From the NCBI GenBank assembly GCA_017557885.1, contig JAFYXV010000003.1:196902-260901 (forward strand): a stretch of 64,000 nucleotides of DNA, read 5' to 3'. The first letter of the stretch is position 1. Each line of letters opens with the position of its first letter. This document shows positions 1-8,237 of the stretch, one piece after another. Both the position numbers and the translations under genes were made by a program. Below the pieces are notes generated by a model. It made no database searches. It had not been told where the DNA came from and saw only the letters and a program-made list of their open reading frames with translations. Source of the DNA: a bacterium (lineage in GTDB: Bacteria; Auribacterota; UBA3054).

Positions 1-1
1 G

Positions 2-511
2 GTCCTGGGCCCCGAGATGCGCTCCACCGGCGAAGTACTTGGCATCTCCACTTCCCCCGGCCTCGCTTACTTCAAATCCCAGGTGGCCGCCAACCAGAAA
101 CTGCCCACGGAAGGCACCGTTTTAATGACAGTGGCCGATCACGACGAGATGCTCCTGGAGACCGCCAGACTCTTCAAGGAACTCAAATTCAAGATCCTCG
201 CCACCAAAGGCACCTGCGCCTACCTCAATGAAAACGGGATCGAGGCCGAGCCTGTCAAGAAACGTCTGGAGGGACGTCCGAACCTTGTGGACGCCATCAC
301 CAACGGCGAGATCAATCTGATCATCAACACTCCGATAGGATGCCGCTCCAAGGACGACGACTCCTACATCAGGAAGACCGCCATCAAGTACAAGGTCCCC
401 TACATCACCACAATGACCGCCGCTCACAACGCGGCCCTTGGCATCAAGGCCTTCCTGCACGGTTCAGCCCCCCTCAAGAGCATCCAGGAATATCACGCCG
501 ACATCAAATAA
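2..511 (+). CDS. carB: Carbamoyl-phosphate synthase large subunit, C-terminal part (partial at window edge)
   Basis: This is the last ~169 residues of CarB, which makes carbamoyl phosphate from glutamine-derived ammonia, bicarbonate and ATP for arginine and pyrimidine synthesis. The frame is open to the left edge and reads VLGPEMRSTGEVLGI, the conserved junction between the second ATP-grasp domain and the C-terminal allosteric MGS-like domain. The MGS-like fold follows, with GTVLMTVADHDE, the LATKGTCAYL strand and the NLIINTP segment. The ATG at 17 is internal, not the start. The gene ends at a rho-independent terminator 15-50 bases downstream. The first ~900 residues lie outside the window. 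Identification is secure. Confidence 0.95.
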   Translation, partial: VLGPEMRSTGEVLGISTSPGLAYFKSQVAANQKLPTEGTVLMTVADHDEMLLETARLFKELKFKILATKGTCAYLNENGIEAEPVKKRLEGRPNLVDAITNGEINLIINTPIGCRSKDDDSYIRKTAIKYKVPYITTMTAAHNAALGIKAFLHGSAPLKSIQEYHADIK

Positions 512-525
512 AGCGTGAGCAAAAT

Positions 526-559
526 AAAAACCTCGGGAAAAATATCCCGGGGTTTTTTT
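526..559 (+). terminator. Rho-independent terminator after carB
   Basis: An 8-bp stem (CCTCGGGA 531-538 with TCCCGGGG 545-552, one G-U pair) with a 6-nt loop is followed by a run of seven T. It sits 15 bases after the carB stop. Confidence 0.85.
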
Positions 560-564
560 ATTGA

Positions 565-604
565 TAAAAAAAGCGCCCCTCTTGCGAGAGGCGCTCTTTT
601 TTTA
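565..604. terminator. Bidirectional terminator between carB and the histone-like gene
   Basis: The hairpin AGCGCCCCTC / GAGAGGCGCT (one mismatch) around 572-595 is flanked by A7 on the left and T7 on the right, so it works on both strands. It most likely ends the minus-strand histone-like gene, whose stop is 13 bases away. Confidence 0.8.
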
Positions 605-616
605 AGAAGTTAAAAA

Positions 617-943
617 TTACTTCTTGGCTGCGGGCTTCTTGGCCGGGGCTTTCTTAGCAGCGGGCTTCTTGGCAGCGGGCTTCTTGGCCGGAGCGGCTTT
701 CTTGGCAGGAGCGGGCTTCTTGGCAGCGGGCTTCTTGGCCGGAGCAGCTTTCTTGGCGGGAGCGGCTTTCTTCACAGCGGGCTTCTTGGCCGGAGCGGCT
801 TTCTTGGCGGGAGCAGCTTTCTTGACAGCGGGCTTCTTGGCAGGAGCGGGCTTCTTGGCAGCGGGCTTCTTAGCCGGAGCAGCTTTCTTGGCCGGGGCTT
901 TCTTGGCAGCCGGTTTCGCAGCGGGTTTCTTAGCAGTAGGCAT
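617..943 (-). CDS. Histone H1-like Lys/Ala/Pro-rich DNA-binding protein
   Basis: This 108-residue protein consists almost entirely of Lys, Ala and Pro, in repeats of the type PAKKA, PAAKK and PAVKK, without aromatic residues. It resembles the C-terminal tail of eukaryotic histone H1 and bacterial H1-like proteins such as chlamydial Hc1/Hc2. The expected role is charge-driven, non-specific DNA binding and nucleoid compaction; no folded domain is visible. The ATG at 943 is preceded by a good AAGGAGA ribosome site. It ends at the bidirectional terminator at 565-604. The upstream region is AT-rich with tandem inverted repeats, suggesting regulated expression. The repetitive DNA should make the length variable between strains. 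The composition is certain; the exact role is inferred. Confidence 0.85.
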   Translation of the reverse strand: MPTAKKPAAKPAAKKAPAKKAAPAKKPAAKKPAPAKKPAVKKAAPAKKAAPAKKPAVKKAAPAKKAAPAKKPAAKKPAPAKKAAPAKKPAAKKPAAKKAPAKKPAAKK

Positions 944-975
944 AGTGTTTCTCCTTTTTGTTTGGTTGAAAAAAA

Positions 976-989
976 TGTCGATGTCGACA
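976..989. promoter_or_regulatory. 14-base palindrome in the histone-like gene leader
   Basis: TGTCGA-TG-TCGACA is a perfect 6-bp inverted repeat with a 2-base spacer. It lies about 33 bases upstream of the histone-like start codon, between the AT-rich promoter candidate and the ribosome site, so it could be an operator or a small hairpin in the mRNA. Confidence 0.45.
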
Positions 990-995
990 AATTTA

Positions 996-1067
996 TATAT
1001 ATTTTTTTCAGATGCTGGATCTGTTTTTTTCTATATATTTTTTTCAGACGTTAAATCTGTTGTTTTC
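996..1067. repeat. Two tandem 36-base repeats, each containing a CAGAY-N5-RTCTG inverted repeat
   Basis: Units begin at 996 and 1032. Each starts with the identical 17 bases TATATATTTTTTTCAGA and then ATCTGT after 6 differing bases. Each CAGA...TCTG pair forms an inverted repeat (CAGAT-N5-ATCTG in unit 1, CAGAC-N5-ATCTG in unit 2), and the centres are 36 bases apart. The TATATA tracts may also serve as -10 elements for the minus-strand histone-like gene. Likely a tandem regulator-binding site. Confidence 0.5.
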
Positions 1068-1308
1068 CAAAATGCCTTTATTACTGCGGTCCGCCGTTCA
1101 TTCATCACTCATCGCACAACAAAAATGAATAGCGGATATTCACTGCTTTCCTAATATTTTATCAGATGCTTTTTTAAAAAGCAATGAGTAGTTCGCGCAA
1201 GAGACGAAAGAAATGAAAAGCAAGTGAAGAAAAATTTTTTATGCCGTCAAAAAAAAGCGCGTGTCTCCTGAACGCTTGATTTTTAAAGGCCTACCGCGAT
1301 TGCTAAAT

Positions 1309-1337
1309 TTGACCTCAAAATTTTTTTCTGTTAATAT
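1309..1337 (+). promoter_or_regulatory. Promoter of the amidohydrolase gene, predicting a near-leaderless mRNA
   Basis: TTGACC (1309-1314), a 17-base spacer and TAATAT (1332-1337). The start point predicted 7 bases later is ~1344, only 3 bases before the ATG at 1347, and no ribosome site is visible. Confidence 0.6.
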
Positions 1338-1346
1338 TCTTCCATC

Positions 1347-2159
1347 ATGAAATACATAGACATACATACGCACGCTTTTCCTGACGCTCTTGCAGACAGA
1401 GCGATCGAAGGGATTGCGAAGGTCAGCGGCGACATAAAACCGAAAACGAACGGCACCGTAAGCGATCTGATAAGATCAATGAACGAAGACGGGATAAACG
1501 TTTCAGTCATTGCCAACATCGCCACCAAGGTTCCGCAGTTCGACGCCATCCTCAATTGGTCGAAGACGATCATGACAGATCGCATCGTCCCCTTCGCTTC
1601 GATCCACCCCGAGGACGTCAGCTTTAAGGAAAGGATAGAAAAGGTCGTCGGCTCCAATATCCGCGGGCTTAAGATCCACACCTTTTACCAGGGTCACGCC
1701 GTCGATGACAAGATATGGTTCCCCTTGTACGACGCCGCTCAGGAAACAAACATCCCCATACTTTTTCACGCCGGCTTCGACGTTGCCTTCGCCGCCCTTG
1801 ACCAGGCCCATCCCTGGCGCTTCCAAAAAGTCATCGACAATTTTCCCAAACTAAATATCATCATGGCCCACATGGGCGGCTGGCTGGCTTATAACGATTT
1901 TCTGAGAGACATGTGCGGGAAAAAAGTCATGATCGACACCAGCTGTTCCGCCGGGCTCTGCCCGGTGGAAGTCACCAGGGAGATCCTCTCACGCCACGGC
2001 GCGGAAAACATTCTCTTCGGCAGCGACTGCCCCTGGGGAAGTCAGAAGGATCACATCCGCTTCGTCAAGGATTTCTGCCCCGACGAAAAAAAGCAGGAAC
2101 TGATCTTCTATAAAAACGCGGAACGCTTGCTTAAGATCACAGTTCCTGACTTTGAATAA
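1347..2159 (+). CDS. Metal-dependent hydrolase, amidohydrolase-2 family
   Basis: This 270-residue cytoplasmic protein has the TIM-barrel amidohydrolase signature: the metal-binding HTHAFP motif at residues 7-12, a conserved KIH segment near residue 110, a histidine strand (LFHAGFD), IIMAHMGG near 175 and the C-terminal FGSDCPW motif near residue 225, whose Asp is the expected catalytic/metal residue. The length suits the PF04909 group, which hydrolyses or decarboxylates small cyclic or amide compounds; the substrate cannot be read from the sequence. It is a single-gene unit with its own promoter and a terminator just after the stop. The start lacks a Shine-Dalgarno sequence but lies directly at the predicted transcription start. 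Confidence 0.85.
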   Translation: MKYIDIHTHAFPDALADRAIEGIAKVSGDIKPKTNGTVSDLIRSMNEDGINVSVIANIATKVPQFDAILNWSKTIMTDRIVPFASIHPEDVSFKERIEKVVGSNIRGLKIHTFYQGHAVDDKIWFPLYDAAQETNIPILFHAGFDVAFAALDQAHPWRFQKVIDNFPKLNIIMAHMGGWLAYNDFLRDMCGKKVMIDTSCSAGLCPVEVTREILSRHGAENILFGSDCPWGSQKDHIRFVKDFCPDEKKQELIFYKNAERLLKITVPDFE

Positions 2160-2195
2160 AAAAAACGCCGGCTGTAATTCAACCGGCGTTTTTCT
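2157..2195. terminator. Bidirectional terminator between amidohydrolase and M20 peptidase
   Basis: The stem AACGCCGG (2163-2170) / CCGGCGTT (2182-2189) is flanked by an A-run on the left and a T-run on the right. It ends both convergent genes, overlapping the amidohydrolase stop and lying ~13 bases from the peptidase stop. Confidence 0.88.
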
Positions 2196-2207
2196 TTGCG
2201 ACAGATT

Positions 2208-3401
2208 TTATTCCGAGAGATTTTTGAAGAGAAGCCCCAGCGCCACGCCGAACATGGGGATCTCGGAGAGCTTGATGTGCTCGCCGGTCTGGTGGGCGGA
2301 GCCGTCGTCGTCCTGGCTGTAGCCAAGCGACGGGATGCCGGCGGCGAGAAGCTGCTTGCAGACTGTGGTGCCGTTCATGCCGAAGAGCACGGCGTCACGG
2401 CCGGTGAGATCCTTCGTGGCCTTCAGGGCAGCTTCGCAGAGCTTGCCCTTGGGATCGATCTCGAAGGCAACCATGTGGTCGGGCATTTCGCAGGAAAAGG
2501 ATGTGCCGGGATAATCGTCGCAGGCGGCCTTGGCGAGGCTGTCGGTCCATTCCCTGATCTCTTGGAGATTCCGTTGCGGAGTATAGCGGATGTCCATCCT
2601 GACTTTCGTTTCCTTTGGAATGATGTTGTAGGCGCTGCCGGCTTCCAGTCCGGAAACGGTGAAAGTCGAGGGACTGAAGTTGGGCTGGTCTTTTTCTTTC
2701 AGGAAACCGATCTTCTCGGAATAGCTTTCCCTTACGGAGTTCAGGAAAGCGACCGCCGGCCAAATGGAGTTTACGCCGTGGTCGGGATAGGCGGCGTGGC
2801 CGGCTTTGCCGTGGAAGGTGTACTGGAATCTGAGGAGGCCTTTCTCGCCGTAGGAGAGTTTGTAGATGCCGGAGCCGGTGTCGGGCACGACGGCATAGTC
2901 GGCTTTTATCTTTCCGGTTTCAGTGAGCCAGACCAAGCCGTCGGTGGAGCCGACTTCCTCGTCCGCCACGGAAGCGAAAAGGAAGGTGCCTTGGAATTTG
3001 CCCTCGTTCTGCTTTAAGAATTTGGCGAGCAGGAAGGCGGAGACCATGGGGCCCTTGTCGTCGCCCACGCCTCTTCCGTAGGCTACGCCGTTCTCAATCT
3101 TGACTTCGAAGGGATCGTGATCCCAGTCAGGGTTGACGGGCACCACGTCGGCGTGGCAGGGAACGAAAAGGATCGGATGCCCCTCCCCCACTTTCGCGAT
3201 GAGGTTAGTCCTTCCGGGAGTTTTCTCAAAGGTCTCGTACGGTATATTTAGTTCGTCAAAATATTTTTTCAGAACGTCGGCGACCAGGTATTCGTTGCCG
3301 GGAGGGTTGACGGTGTTCTGGGCCACGAGCTCTTTCAGGAGCGCTATGCCTTCCTCTTCATGTTCCTTGAAGAAGCGTTCCAGTTCTTCCTTCCAGCTCA
3401 T
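2208..3401 (-). CDS. M20 family metallopeptidase (ArgE/DapE/dipeptidase type)
   Basis: This 397-residue protein has the di-zinc M20 layout: VPCHADVVP near residue 80 (metal His and catalytic Asp), YGRGVGDDKGP near 110 (bridging Asp), and DEEVGS near 148 (catalytic Glu-Glu). A dimerisation domain follows (residues ~180-300) and then the C-terminal metal His region. Members hydrolyse dipeptides or N-acyl amino acids in the cytoplasm; which one is not decidable here. The start codon overlaps the stop of the upstream MORN protein (ATGA) and has an excellent AAGGAGG site. It is the last gene of the prfB-MORN-M20 operon. Confidence 0.9.
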   Translation of the reverse strand: MSWKEELERFFKEHEEEGIALLKELVAQNTVNPPGNEYLVADVLKKYFDELNIPYETFEKTPGRTNLIAKVGEGHPILFVPCHADVVPVNPDWDHDPFEVKIENGVAYGRGVGDDKGPMVSAFLLAKFLKQNEGKFQGTFLFASVADEEVGSTDGLVWLTETGKIKADYAVVPDTGSGIYKLSYGEKGLLRFQYTFHGKAGHAAYPDHGVNSIWPAVAFLNSVRESYSEKIGFLKEKDQPNFSPSTFTVSGLEAGSAYNIIPKETKVRMDIRYTPQRNLQEIREWTDSLAKAACDDYPGTSFSCEMPDHMVAFEIDPKGKLCEAALKATKDLTGRDAVLFGMNGTTVCKQLLAAGIPSLGYSQDDDGSAHQTGEHIKLSEIPMFGVALGLLFKNLSE

Positions 3402-4558
3402 TTTTCCTCCTTTCCTTCCGCGCTCATTTCTTCGGCGGCTTGCTGCTCCCTGGCCCTGGCGGCCATTTGACGGAGGGCCTCGAAGCTCCTGGGATTCTGC
3501 TTGGTCACGTCGTAGTTGTTTTCGTTGAGGTCGATGCTGCGGCCGGAGTCGGTGGTGACGGTCATCTCCATTTGGGTGGGAGGCTGCATGATGACTTCGA
3601 ATTTCCTGGGGCCGTACTGGAAGGGCTCCTGGGATTCCTGGATATTGGACATGGGGTTCTGCTGCTGATCCTGCTGCTGCGCGGCGGCGGCAGCCCTTCT
3701 TGCGGCCGCGGCCTGGGCTTCCGCAAGAGCGCGTCTGTGTTCCTTCAGCGTCTCAGGCACGCCGCCCATGTCCTTCTGCTCCAGTTTGCCGTTTTCATAA
3801 TAGCGCCAGACGCCGTAGGGCGTTCCGTTGAAAAGCAGTCCCTGGGAGGCCATGACTTCGTCCTCGGCGTAAACGGTCTTGATCTGGGAGCCTGTGAGTT
3901 TGCCGAAGATCACTTCGCTTTCAGTTTTCTCCTTCAGGTCGCCGTTGGGATAATAAGTTTCCTCTCTCTGACCCATCAGCACTCCGGCTTTGTAGGTCTC
4001 GACGGTCTGCTTGTCCTTTCCGTCCAGTTTCCACTCGCCGTCCTTCTCGTCGTTGACGAAGCGGCCGTACCAAAGCTTGTTGCCCCTGGCGTCGTAATAA
4101 ACCCTTTTGCCTACGCGTTTGCCTTCCTTGAAATCGCCTTCGGTCTCGACAACTCCGTTGGTGTGCCAATAGGTCCAGGTGCCCTTGGCCAGGTTGTCGG
4201 AGAATTTTCCCTCGGCCATCTTGGCGCCGTTCTTGAAGAAATAATACCAGCGGCCGTCTTTCATGCCTTTGCTGTAGGGGCCGTAGGATTCCACGGAGCC
4301 GTTCTCAAAGAAGTTGGTCCAGGTCTTGCATTTGTAGCCTTCCTTGAAATATCCGGCGCTCTTTAAAAAACCGTTCTGGTAGAAATACTGCCAGTAGCCG
4401 TGGGGGATCTCGCCGGCTTCCGGATGGATCATGGCGTAGCCGGCGTATTTCAAATTGCCGTTCTGGTAATAGTCGGTTCTTAAAACGACTTCCTCCGAGG
4501 CCGCGAAAACAGCGGCGCTCAGAAAAAGCAAACTCAAGCACGCAATTAATTTTTTCAT
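3398..4558 (-). CDS. Secreted MORN-variant repeat protein
   Basis: This 386-residue protein has a clear signal peptide (MKK, hydrophobic core, cleavage around AVFA-ASEE, residue 20). Residues ~25-270 are about ten repeats of the MORN-variant type (PF07661), recognisable as Y.NG.....G....G.....G.W..Y, for example YYQNG, YFYQNG and YFFKNG. The tail (residues ~275-386) is Gln/Ala/Glu-rich with a probable coiled coil around RRALAEAQAAAARR. Such proteins are exported and of unknown or structural function. It lies 22 bases after prfB and overlaps the M20 peptidase start by 4 bases, so the three genes are probably co-transcribed. No enzymatic motif is present. Confidence 0.8.
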   Translation of the reverse strand: MKKLIACLSLLFLSAAVFAASEEVVLRTDYYQNGNLKYAGYAMIHPEAGEIPHGYWQYFYQNGFLKSAGYFKEGYKCKTWTNFFENGSVESYGPYSKGMKDGRWYYFFKNGAKMAEGKFSDNLAKGTWTYWHTNGVVETEGDFKEGKRVGKRVYYDARGNKLWYGRFVNDEKDGEWKLDGKDKQTVETYKAGVLMGQREETYYPNGDLKEKTESEVIFGKLTGSQIKTVYAEDEVMASQGLLFNGTPYGVWRYYENGKLEQKDMGGVPETLKEHRRALAEAQAAAARRAAAAAQQQDQQQNPMSNIQESQEPFQYGPRKFEVIMQPPTQMEMTVTTDSGRSIDLNENNYDVTKQNPRSFEALRQMAARAREQQAAEEMSAEGKEEK

Positions 4559-4580
4559 GCCGGTCCTATGGATTTTAAAG

Positions 4581-5684
4581 TTAGGAAAGCGTGGCTGTCG
4601 CTCTCAAATACGCTTCGATGAAAAGATCTATCTCGCCGTCCAGGACGGCGCCGGTGTTGCTTGTCTCGGTGTCGGTCCTGAGGTCTTTGACCATGTTGTA
4701 GGGATGCAGGACATAGGAGCGGATCTGGCTGCCCCATTCTATCTTCTGCTTGTTGGAGTAGGCGGTGTTCTGCTTGGAGAGCCTTTCGTTCATCTCCAGC
4801 TGGTAGAGTTTCGCCTTCAGCATCTTCATGGCTTCCGCTTTGTTCTTGAACTGGGAGCGCTCGTTCTGGCAGGAGACCACGACCCCGGTGGGAATGTGCG
4901 TGATCCTGATGGCCGATTCGGTCTTGTTGACGTGCTGGCCGCCGGCGCCGGAACTGCGGTAGGTGTCTATCCTGAGATCCTTCTCCTCGATGGTGATGTC
5001 GATGTCGTCGTCAACTTCGGGGGTGACGTCCACGGAGGCGAAGGAGGTTTGTCTCCTCTGGTTGGCGTCAAAGGGCGAGATCCTGACCAGCCGGTGTACG
5101 CCGATCTCGCATTTTAAGTAGCCGTAGGCGTACTCGCCGGCGATGTGAAGAGTCACGGATTTATAGCCGGCTTCCTCGCCTTCCAGCACGTCCTGGACTT
5201 TGCATTTCATGCCGTGGCGCTCGGCCCAGCGCTCGTAAAGGCGCTTGAGCATGGCGCACCAGTCGCAGGCTTCCGTGCCGCCGGCGCCGGAATGGATGGT
5301 CAGGTAGGCGTTGTTGTGGTCTGTCTCGCCGTTCAGAGTCTGGTGAAACTCGAATTCGTCGTAGCCGGATTGCAGTTTATGTATCTCGGCTTTGATCTCC
5401 TCAGAGAGAGATTCGTCCTTTTCAGAATCGGCCAGCTGCAGGAACTCTTCGGTTTCGGTAAGGAGTTTCTCCAATGATCTGGCTTCCGTGGTGACGCGTT
5501 TCAAGGAGTCCTGTTCCTGCAGCAGAGTGCGCGCTTTTTCAGGAGAGTTCCAAAGGTCCTGGGCTGTGGTGAGGACGGACAGTTCTTCCAGACGCTTTTC
5601 CTTGGCGTCCAGATCCAAGCCCGCGAAAAGGTGCGTAAGGCGGTCGCGGATCTCCGCCAATTGGTTTTTCTCTATGTCAAACAT
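4581..5684 (-). CDS. prfB: Peptide chain release factor 2
   Basis: RF2 recognises UGA and UAA stop codons and triggers peptide release. The 367-residue protein starting at MFDIEK contains the anticodon-like tripeptide SPF (residues 203-205), which distinguishes RF2 from RF1, and the catalytic GGQ (248-250) in SGAGGQHVNKT. An open frame extends upstream to 5744, but MFDIEK is the conserved family start and lies exactly at the start predicted from the promoter. The N-terminal region runs in one frame through LTHLFAGLDLDAKEK, so the programmed +1 frameshift found near codon 25 of many prfB genes is absent. First gene of an operon with the MORN protein and M20 peptidase; no Shine-Dalgarno sequence. 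Confidence 0.95.
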   Translation of the reverse strand: MFDIEKNQLAEIRDRLTHLFAGLDLDAKEKRLEELSVLTTAQDLWNSPEKARTLLQEQDSLKRVTTEARSLEKLLTETEEFLQLADSEKDESLSEEIKAEIHKLQSGYDEFEFHQTLNGETDHNNAYLTIHSGAGGTEACDWCAMLKRLYERWAERHGMKCKVQDVLEGEEAGYKSVTLHIAGEYAYGYLKCEIGVHRLVRISPFDANQRRQTSFASVDVTPEVDDDIDITIEEKDLRIDTYRSSGAGGQHVNKTESAIRITHIPTGVVVSCQNERSQFKNKAEAMKMLKAKLYQLEMNERLSKQNTAYSNKQKIEWGSQIRSYVLHPYNMVKDLRTDTETSNTGAVLDGEIDLFIEAYLRATATLS

Positions 5685-5690
5685 GTCTAA

Positions 5691-5719
5691 ATTATACCAT
5701 ATCTCCAAACAACCGCTAA
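5691..5719 (-). promoter_or_regulatory. prfB promoter, predicting a leaderless transcript
   Basis: On the minus strand TTAGCG, 17 bases, then a perfect TATAAT (5696-5691). The predicted +1 is base 5684, the A of the prfB ATG. No ribosome site precedes the ATG. Confidence 0.6.
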
Positions 5720-5810
5720 CGCTGCCGTAAGGGAAAGATCTCATGCGCTATTTCGTTCACAAGGGTTTTGCTTTTCGCTGGCTTTTTCCCGTTCCTTTTT
5801 GCTTGAATGG

Positions 5811-8237
5811 ATGATGAGCGCGCCTTTTTTCCATATTTTGGCCGGGACTCTTTCCGGCGTCCTCTGTTCGGAATGCCTGGACACTTCTCCCGTATGGCTG
5901 CTTTGGTTTTCCGGCGCAGCGTATTTTCTGATCAGCTTTTGCGCCTTTTTGAAAGTCCGGCGCTTTCCCTTGTCGCTTCTTGTTTTCGGAGGCGCTTTCC
6001 TTGGCGCAGTACTGCATTATGACGCAGTTGACCGTCCGCCTTGCGAAAGGGACGAGGAGAATTTCCTGCTGTGCGAGGCCTGCGAGAAAGCCGTTTGGTT
6101 TCGGGAAAAGGAAAACAGGAAATACTACGCCTCCCTCACGGCCTCGGGAGCCAGGGAGCGCTTCAAAGTGATCCTTTACTCCAAGCTCCCCTTCCCTTTG
6201 GAGAAGGGGGACGTTTTGGCCGGCCAGTTCAAATTCTCCCCCTTGAAGGGCGCCGCGGCCCCGGGCTGCTTCGACGCCAAGGCGCATTACGCCAGGGAAA
6301 ACGTTTACCGCACCGCCGTTCCCAAGGGCAGTTTTCTCATCAAAGGCGCAAGACCTGCATCCCTGGCGAAAAGGATAGACGCCGTCAGGGACGCGGCCTC
6401 GCTTGCGCTTTCCGACGACAAATACCCGGTGGCTTCCCAGCTTCTCAGGATCATGCTGCTGGGCAGCCGGGAAAAGCTGCCTTCCAAGGTTGAGCGGGGC
6501 ATCAAGAAAAGCGGTATCGCGCACATACTGGCGGTCTCCGGGCTGCACATCGGGCTGTTGAGCGGCGTCTGGTTCCTTCTGACGCGCCTTTTGGGATTGT
6601 CCCGGCTGTGCTTCAAGCTGCCCTTGCTGCCGCTGCTGTGGCTTTACGCGCTTTTCCTGGGGGACAGGCCCTCGGTGGTGCGCGCCGTGATCTTGATGAC
6701 TCTTTTCATAGGCGGCCGCATAATGCGGAAAGCGACGCTTTCGGTGCATTTCCTCGGCATGGCCGCCTTCCTTTACGCCCTGGTATCCCCGAAACAGATC
6801 TTCTCCTATTCCTCGCTTCTCTCCTACGCCGCCACCGCGGCGCTGCTCACAATGCTTCCCCAAATGGACAGCCTGTTCGCGCTGAAAAAGTCCGAGAGTT
6901 TTCCTTTTTGGAAAAAATGCGCCTGCTTCCTTCTTGATTATGTCGTCCAAAGCCTCAAGATCTCCCTGGCCGTCCTGCTCTTTTCCCTGCCCTTGCTGCT
7001 CGGCATGCTCCACATGATAACGCCTCTGGGCTTCCTTATGAACATTCTGACGATCCCCTTGTGCGCGCTTCTGTTGATCTGCGGGCTTTGGAGGATGGCG
7101 GTTTATTTCTCTCCCCTGCCGATTGCGCTAAGCGACCTGCTTTGGGATCCCATTATGCTGCTTTGGGAGAAGATCCTCCCGGTAGTCGCGCGCTGCGGGG
7201 AAAACAATCTTTTCGTTCTAAGCCTGCCTTCCCTGCCTCCCGGCCGCATTCTCCTCTATTATCTGACGATGCTCTTTTTCCTGCTTTCCGAGCAGGCCGC
7301 GCAAAAATACTATGTTTGCAAAAACGAAAAGGAGGAAAGCTCCTTCAGAAGTCTGAAAATCCTGGAAAGCCGCGCCCTCCTTCTCCGAAGGATCTTTATT
7401 GCCCTTGTCCTTTTCGCCGCGGCCGTCCTTCTGCGTCCCTTCGTCCCTTCCCAAGCCTTGAAAATTACCGCCCTGAACGTCGGGCAGGGCGACGCTTTCG
7501 TCATAAGGTCGGATCTCGGTCCAAAGCTGGTGGTGGACTGCGGCCGCTCCTCCGGCGGCTCCTCCCAGGGGGAGCAGATAGTGGCCCCCTTCCTTAGGGA
7601 CCAGGGGATCGGCGGGATCGACGCCCTCGTCGTTTCCCATTATGACGACGACCACATGGGCGGAGCCGGGGATCTAATCCGGGAAATAAAAACGCGAAAG
7701 ATCCTGGCTCCCCCTGTGCTGAACTACGAGACCAACGGCTGGGAGCTGCGCGCCGAGGCCGCCTGCAGAAACGTGCCCTGGGAGGAGATCCGCGCCGGGG
7801 ACAGCGGCTTAATCAAGGGGATGTTTTGGAAAGCTCTCTCCCCTCCCCGCTTCCCCCTGCCCGCAACCAGCAACGGACGCTCTCTTGTCCTAAGTATGAA
7901 TTATTTGGGCTTTGAACTGTTGTTCAGCGGCGACGCGCCCAGGGAAACGGAAGAAACGCAGCTGGAAAATCTCGGTGAAAAAAGGAGGATAGCCGTTTAC
8001 AAGATCCCCCATCACGGCTCCGCCTCCTCCGGCGAGGAGAGTTTTCTCAAAGCCATATCCCCGGCCGTTTCTCTTCTCAGCGTAGGCAAAAACTCCTACG
8101 GCCACCCCCACGCAAGCCTCATGGAAAAATACTCCCGGCTGCGCCTGGAAGTCTTAAGGACCGACGAATTGGGGACCTTCACCCTGAGCCTCCGCAAAAA
8201 GCGAGGGACCGGTCGGGAAAAAGCCTCGGCAAATTGA
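5811..8237 (+). CDS. comEC: ComEC/Rec2 DNA-uptake channel protein
   Basis: ComEC forms the inner-membrane channel through which single-stranded DNA enters during natural transformation. This ~808-residue protein has the full layout: N-terminal membrane helices and a short OB-like soluble part, the Competence domain with SGLHIGLLSG (around residue 243) and several helices to ~510, then a metallo-beta-lactamase domain with DVGQGDAF, SHYDDDHMGG and a final IPHHGS. The canonical HxHxDH motif is here HYDDDH, as usual for ComEC. A TTG at 5799 and ATGs at 5811 and 5814 are candidate starts; none has a ribosome site, and 5811 is chosen. It diverges from prfB. No other competence gene is in the window. 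Confidence 0.92.
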   Translation: MMSAPFFHILAGTLSGVLCSECLDTSPVWLLWFSGAAYFLISFCAFLKVRRFPLSLLVFGGAFLGAVLHYDAVDRPPCERDEENFLLCEACEKAVWFREKENRKYYASLTASGARERFKVILYSKLPFPLEKGDVLAGQFKFSPLKGAAAPGCFDAKAHYARENVYRTAVPKGSFLIKGARPASLAKRIDAVRDAASLALSDDKYPVASQLLRIMLLGSREKLPSKVERGIKKSGIAHILAVSGLHIGLLSGVWFLLTRLLGLSRLCFKLPLLPLLWLYALFLGDRPSVVRAVILMTLFIGGRIMRKATLSVHFLGMAAFLYALVSPKQIFSYSSLLSYAATAALLTMLPQMDSLFALKKSESFPFWKKCACFLLDYVVQSLKISLAVLLFSLPLLLGMLHMITPLGFLMNILTIPLCALLLICGLWRMAVYFSPLPIALSDLLWDPIMLLWEKILPVVARCGENNLFVLSLPSLPPGRILLYYLTMLFFLLSEQAAQKYYVCKNEKEESSFRSLKILESRALLLRRIFIALVLFAAAVLLRPFVPSQALKITALNVGQGDAFVIRSDLGPKLVVDCGRSSGGSSQGEQIVAPFLRDQGIGGIDALVVSHYDDDHMGGAGDLIREIKTRKILAPPVLNYETNGWELRAEAACRNVPWEEIRAGDSGLIKGMFWKALSPPRFPLPATSNGRSLVLSMNYLGFELLFSGDAPRETEETQLENLGEKRRIAVYKIPHHGSASSGEESFLKAISPAVSLLSVGKNSYGHPHASLMEKYSRLRLEVLRTDELGTFTLSLRKKRGTGREKASAN

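Larger units (their letters stand above)
944..1346. other. Intergenic region with divergent promoters of the histone-like gene and the amidohydrolase
   Basis: No gene is seen in these 403 bases. The left half is strongly AT-rich and carries a 14-base palindrome and two tandem inverted repeats in front of the histone-like gene (listed separately). The right end holds a promoter for the gene at 1347. The middle (about 1070-1300) shows A-rich runs and nothing recognisable. Confidence 0.7.

Noticed and set aside
624-1154. A hydrophobic 176-codon frame opposite the histone-like gene
   Set aside because: It is the antisense of the Lys/Ala repeats (giving FLAAGFLAG repeats), and the minus-strand gene has a good ribosome site and a terminator.
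5600-5690. Programmed frameshift site in prfB
   Set aside because: No in-frame UGA and no CTTTGA slippery stretch; the conserved N-terminus reads straight through.
5799-5810. TTG at 5799 as the comEC start
   Set aside because: TTG is rare and has no ribosome site; the ATGs at 5811/5814 give the same signal-like N-terminus.
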